From assembly GCA_002279765.1 (NCBI GenBank), contig NCCR01000060.1, positions 26,120 through 43,527 on the forward strand: a DNA stretch of 17,408 nucleotides. The letters run 5' to 3'. The translations under genes were made by a program, and so were the position numbers. Numbering within the stretch: the first letter of the stretch is position 1; each line of letters opens with the position of its first letter. Under the pieces are notes generated by a model, which saw only the letters and a list, made by a program, of their open reading frames with translations, had not been told where the DNA came from and made no database searches. Source of the stretch: Verrucomicrobia bacterium 12-59-8. Its GTDB lineage: Bacteria > Verrucomicrobiota > Verrucomicrobiae > Verrucomicrobiales > Verrucomicrobiaceae. Shown one piece after another: positions 14,981 to 17,408 of the stretch.

Positions 14981-15327
14981 TTGTCAGCACAACCCGGGAA
15001 GCAAACCCATCGCTTTCTTGGCACACCGCGCTCACCAGCAGCGTCTTCACGCCATTCCGCCCCAGGTCTGTGCCCCGTAAGCATCAAAGCTCCCGAATCC
15101 AGATTTCACCGCCATCCCGTAGGCCCGGGCCAGAAGCAGCACCGCGCGCCAAAGTCTGCATTCCAATGCTCGCCCATAAATACCACATCACACCACCATA
15201 CATTATTTTCAAATTTCCGGTTGCAATCCCAAAACACGGCCCAATCCTTTTTTCGATCCCCCCAACGAACCCGACGCTGTGAAGAACACGAAAGGTGCCA
15301 CCGCCGCCCTGCGGCCACGCATCCGCC
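14981..15327. other. Non-coding stretch before the Pro-rich gene
   Basis: No gene is supported on either strand; the open frames crossing it are low-complexity and repeat-derived. The left part continues the repeat cluster. The right part (about 15175-15260) is clearly more AT-rich, a likely promoter zone for the plus-strand genes at 15328 and 16321, but no definite -35/-10 pair was found. Confidence 0.4.
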
Positions 15328-16311
15328 ATGTTTCCCACACCTCCATCCCTGTTCGCTCCCCCCACCTACCTGCGCAAGAAGCTGCTCATCACGGGCACCC
15401 CGCCTGAGCAATCTCAGCCACCGCCCCAGCAGGCGGTAAAGGTCCCCTATCGGCCGCCCGAACCGGCAGATCCCAGCCAGCCCGCCAACACCACCCCGCT
15501 CTTCTTCAGGGCGCTGCCCTCCCCTGCTCAGCGCCAGCAAGCAGCCGCTGCCGCCGCACAACAACTCGCCGCCAAGTCCGCCACCCCTGGTCCGCAGAGC
15601 ACTTTCCAGCCATCATCCGCGCCTGCGCCATCTCAGCCGCCTGCACAGCCGCAGCAGACACCACCAGTCGCCGCCACATCACAACAAAGCACCGAAGAAG
15701 CCCCACGAGTGGAAGCAGAACCGACTCTCCGTGATCAGCCACCCACCGCACCCGCAGGCCAGCAGCCCTCCACCCATCCCGCCGCACCCGCTCCGCAGAG
15801 CAATGCACAGCCGCCATCTCCACCTGCGCCACCGCAATCTCCTGCACAGGCCCCGCAGACACCACCCACCGCTACTACAGCGCCCGGGGGCACGGAGTAT
15901 GACGCCAAAGTTTTGGAAGCACTGAAACAAGCAGCAGCCCAGTCCGCCACCACCACCCAGCCACCGTCAGCCGCTCCAGATCAGCAACCATCCACCCATT
16001 CCACCAACCCCGCTTCGCAGAGTCCTTCACAGCCCCCCTCCCCGCCCCCTCCACATCAGCCTCAGACACCGCCCGCCACCACAGCGTCTGGGGCCACAGA
16101 GTATGACCCCAAGGCCGTCGATGCCGTCAACCAGGCCGCAGCCCAGACCGAAGCCCAGGAAGCCTTGCGCAAGGAGCGCGAACCACGCCGCACCCTGCTT
16201 GAATCCGCTGGCCAGCGCGGCACCGCCACCAGCCTTGAAGCTCTGGAGGACGAGGTACGCACACGCCACGCAGAGCTGGTGAAGAAATACCCCCAGCGCG
16301 GCCCCGAATAA
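15328..16311 (+). CDS. Pro/Gln/Ala-rich tandem-repeat protein
   Basis: I do not recognise this 327-residue protein. The ATG at 15328 (MFPTPPSLFAPPTYLRKKLL) is preferred over a GTG 11 codons upstream, whose extra residues are low-complexity. There is no signal peptide or membrane span. Residues about 30-145 are disordered Pro/Gln/Ala-rich. A 74-residue unit then repeats: QQPSTH, a Pro-rich linker, the conserved core TEYDxKxxxAxxQAAAQ, with a second copy diverging at its end. The tail (about 275-327; EALRKEREPRRTLLESAGQ, LEALEDEVRTRHAELVKKYP) is charged and helical. It lies 9 bp before the next gene and is probably co-transcribed with it. A linker or virion-internal role alongside that phage-like protein is a guess from position only. 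Confidence 0.65.
   Translation: MFPTPPSLFAPPTYLRKKLLITGTPPEQSQPPPQQAVKVPYRPPEPADPSQPANTTPLFFRALPSPAQRQQAAAAAAQQLAAKSATPGPQSTFQPSSAPAPSQPPAQPQQTPPVAATSQQSTEEAPRVEAEPTLRDQPPTAPAGQQPSTHPAAPAPQSNAQPPSPPAPPQSPAQAPQTPPTATTAPGGTEYDAKVLEALKQAAAQSATTTQPPSAAPDQQPSTHSTNPASQSPSQPPSPPPPHQPQTPPATTASGATEYDPKAVDAVNQAAAQTEAQEALRKEREPRRTLLESAGQRGTATSLEALEDEVRTRHAELVKKYPQRGPE
15760..16152 (+). repeat. In-frame 222-bp tandem repeat in the Pro-rich gene
   Basis: Copy 1 starts at 15760 and copy 2 at 15982, a 222-bp (74-codon) period. Both begin QQPSTH and contain PSQPP/QPPSPP, PQTPP and TEYD plus a helical QAAAQ end. A more decayed relative may lie just upstream around 15595-15720. Confidence 0.7.
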
Positions 16312-16320
16312 GAGGCCGGA

Positions 16321-17408
16321 ATGAAGGACCTCCTTCAGCACATCCAGCAGCAGGAGGCCCAGATCAAAACCAAGGCCCAGCAGCTCCCGGAGATCGCCGC
16401 CCGCATCTACCAGCAGTGGGGCAAAGGCGTCTCCGGCAACTGGATCACCGAGCAAGCGCTGAGGGAAAAAGACAGAGACAGCCCTGGCGCACCCCTCTCC
16501 CAGTCCCATCTCGATGCCCTCGATCAGGAGGCCGCCAAATACGGCATCGACCCCAAGGACCTCCGCCACCACCTGGAGATGCAGCGCATCACCGACTGGA
16601 GCCGTGGCGATACCAGCGCAGCCGTACGCCATGGCCCCGGCGGATCCATCTGGGTGAACCCCGACCGCTATCTGGATGAAAGCGCCTACCGCCAGGCCGT
16701 GGAGCAGGCTTGGGGTAGCGAAGCCGAGAAGGCTGCGGCGATGGACCGCTTTCCAGAGCTGCAGGAGCGGGCCTCCAAGGCCCAGCTCGAAGTCCTGCGC
16801 ACGATGGGATATGACGCCCATTGGGAGGCAAAGCAGCCCAAAGGCATGAGCGATGTGGAAATGCTGGAAAAATTTCGCCAGGAGCACAGCGGCATCTTCA
16901 GTTCAGGCGCATGGAAAATACGATTGCGTCAGGCGCTGGTCGGCACGGTCGGCGCAATCACAGGCATCGCCAAAAGCGCCGTGGGGGCGTATGAGGCAGC
17001 CACGCGCAGTCCCGGTGCGATGGATTTGTATAAGAAGCTGTCCAATGAAGCGGCATTCATCGGTGCCTACAGCTCAGCACTGCCCACAGGCCAGTGGGTG
17101 TACACGGGCACCAGTATGGTAGTCAGCTCCCTCCCCAGCCTCGGCGTAGGCGGGCTCACCTCACTCACACTCAAAGCAGGCGGCGCCGCCTTCGGACTCA
17201 GGACCGCAGCTCAAGTCGCCCAGGCCGCCCAGACATGGGGCCTGCGTGGCACTGCAGCCACCGCCGGACTGCAAACCTTCGGCGGCATGTACGGAGACGC
17301 CGTGCAGGCCTACATGAACAGCGGAGACAGCGAAGCCACCGCGCTCAACAAAGCCTTCATCCCCGCCCTCGCCGGAGCCGCCAGCACCTACCTCCTCACC
17401 GCCGCAGG
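16321..17408 (+). CDS. Large phage internal/ejection-like protein (3' partial)
   Basis: The frame opens at ATG 16321 behind a GAGG Shine-Dalgarno (16312-16315) and runs off the window with no stop, giving 362 visible residues. The first 25 are Gln-rich and helical; about 30-200 are soluble and charged (WITEQALREKD; GPGGSIWVNPDRYLDE at 114-129; YRQAVEQAWGSEAEKA). From about 200 the composition changes to Gly/Ala-rich helices (ALVGTVGAITGIAKSAVGAY; SSLPSLGVGGLTSLTLKAGGA; LQTFGGMYGDAVQAYMNSGD; AFIPALAGAASTYLLT). This pattern, notably a GxxYGDAV..Y followed by an Ala/Gly helix, is what I associate with very large phage internal, ejection or polyvalent proteins. No catalytic motif is visible, so this is a style-based call. 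Without it, the link between this arm and the capsid module would be weak. Confidence 0.6.
   Translation, partial: MKDLLQHIQQQEAQIKTKAQQLPEIAARIYQQWGKGVSGNWITEQALREKDRDSPGAPLSQSHLDALDQEAAKYGIDPKDLRHHLEMQRITDWSRGDTSAAVRHGPGGSIWVNPDRYLDESAYRQAVEQAWGSEAEKAAAMDRFPELQERASKAQLEVLRTMGYDAHWEAKQPKGMSDVEMLEKFRQEHSGIFSSGAWKIRLRQALVGTVGAITGIAKSAVGAYEAATRSPGAMDLYKKLSNEAAFIGAYSSALPTGQWVYTGTSMVVSSLPSLGVGGLTSLTLKAGGAAFGLRTAAQVAQAAQTWGLRGTAATAGLQTFGGMYGDAVQAYMNSGDSEATALNKAFIPALAGAASTYLLTAA

Noticed and set aside
14664..15050. A 128-codon minus-strand frame in the post-ars spacer
   Set aside because: It is assembled from the palindromic repeats themselves, so the translation is a by-product of repeat DNA; no start signal or domain.
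16027..16887. A 286-codon minus-strand frame opposite the right-hand genes
   Set aside because: It is Leu/Gly/Ala-rich antisense of the Pro-rich repeat and its neighbour; it crosses two plus-strand genes and has no motif.
1..17408. tRNA, rRNA, CRISPR array or toxin-antitoxin pair
   Set aside because: No T-loop/CCA-type ends, ribosomal RNA stretches, regularly spaced repeats or small paired genes were seen on either strand by eye; a covariance-model scan would settle the RNA part.

Overview
The window looks like a high-GC chromosome of the Verrucomicrobiota, probably the Verrucomicrobiaceae. The evidence is a PVC-type dehydrogenase/HEAT/cytochrome c fusion with an N-terminal PmoA-like domain, a DUF5722-type glycosidase-like protein, and clusters of short GC-rich palindromes of a style I associate with this phylum. 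No tRNA, rRNA or CRISPR array was seen. The phylum call is inference from gene content, not from a marker gene.

Layout: (1) 1-5812, plus strand, host-like: the 3' part of a giant secreted DUF6807/PmoA-like + PVC dehydrogenase + HEAT + cytochrome c protein, then a signal-peptide-bearing TIM-barrel, glycosidase-like protein. (2) 5813-6054, a gene-poor junction. (3) 6055-11377, minus strand, a phage head-assembly module. In transcription order it holds a scaffold-like protein, an N4-gp56-family major capsid protein, an unrecognised 289-residue protein, a GroES-like co-chaperonin and a head-tail-adaptor-like protein. (4) 11378-11829, a divergent control region with an AT-rich block and two hairpins. 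(5) 11830-14659, plus strand, arsD-arsD-arsA: two tandem ArsD metallochaperone paralogues, the first lacking one conserved cysteine, and a full two-domain ArsA ATPase. There is no efflux pump, arsenate reductase or ArsR in view. (6) 14660-15327, a repeat-rich spacer with several near-perfect hairpins. (7) 15328 to the end, plus strand: a Pro/Gln/Ala-rich protein with a 74-residue tandem repeat, and the start of a large protein resembling phage internal/ejection proteins, cut by the window edge.

Working together: the minus-strand genes form a plausible capsid morphogenesis cassette (scaffold, capsid, co-chaperonin, connector). The right-hand pair may be virion-internal proteins of the same element. 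The ars genes then sit between two phage-like arms as apparent cargo. ArsD would hand As(III)/Sb(III) to ArsA, which normally powers an ArsB/Acr3 pump that must be encoded elsewhere. No terminase, portal, integrase or att site is visible, so the element's identity and limits are unproven. The single most useful follow-up is the flanking sequence to the right.

Two sequence-level patterns run across genes. Most first genes of transcripts have G-poor, C/T- or A/C-rich leaders without a Shine-Dalgarno, while arsA and the gene at 16321 have clear purine-rich sites. TACCA-type motifs (minus-strand sense) recur in every sizeable gap of the capsid module.
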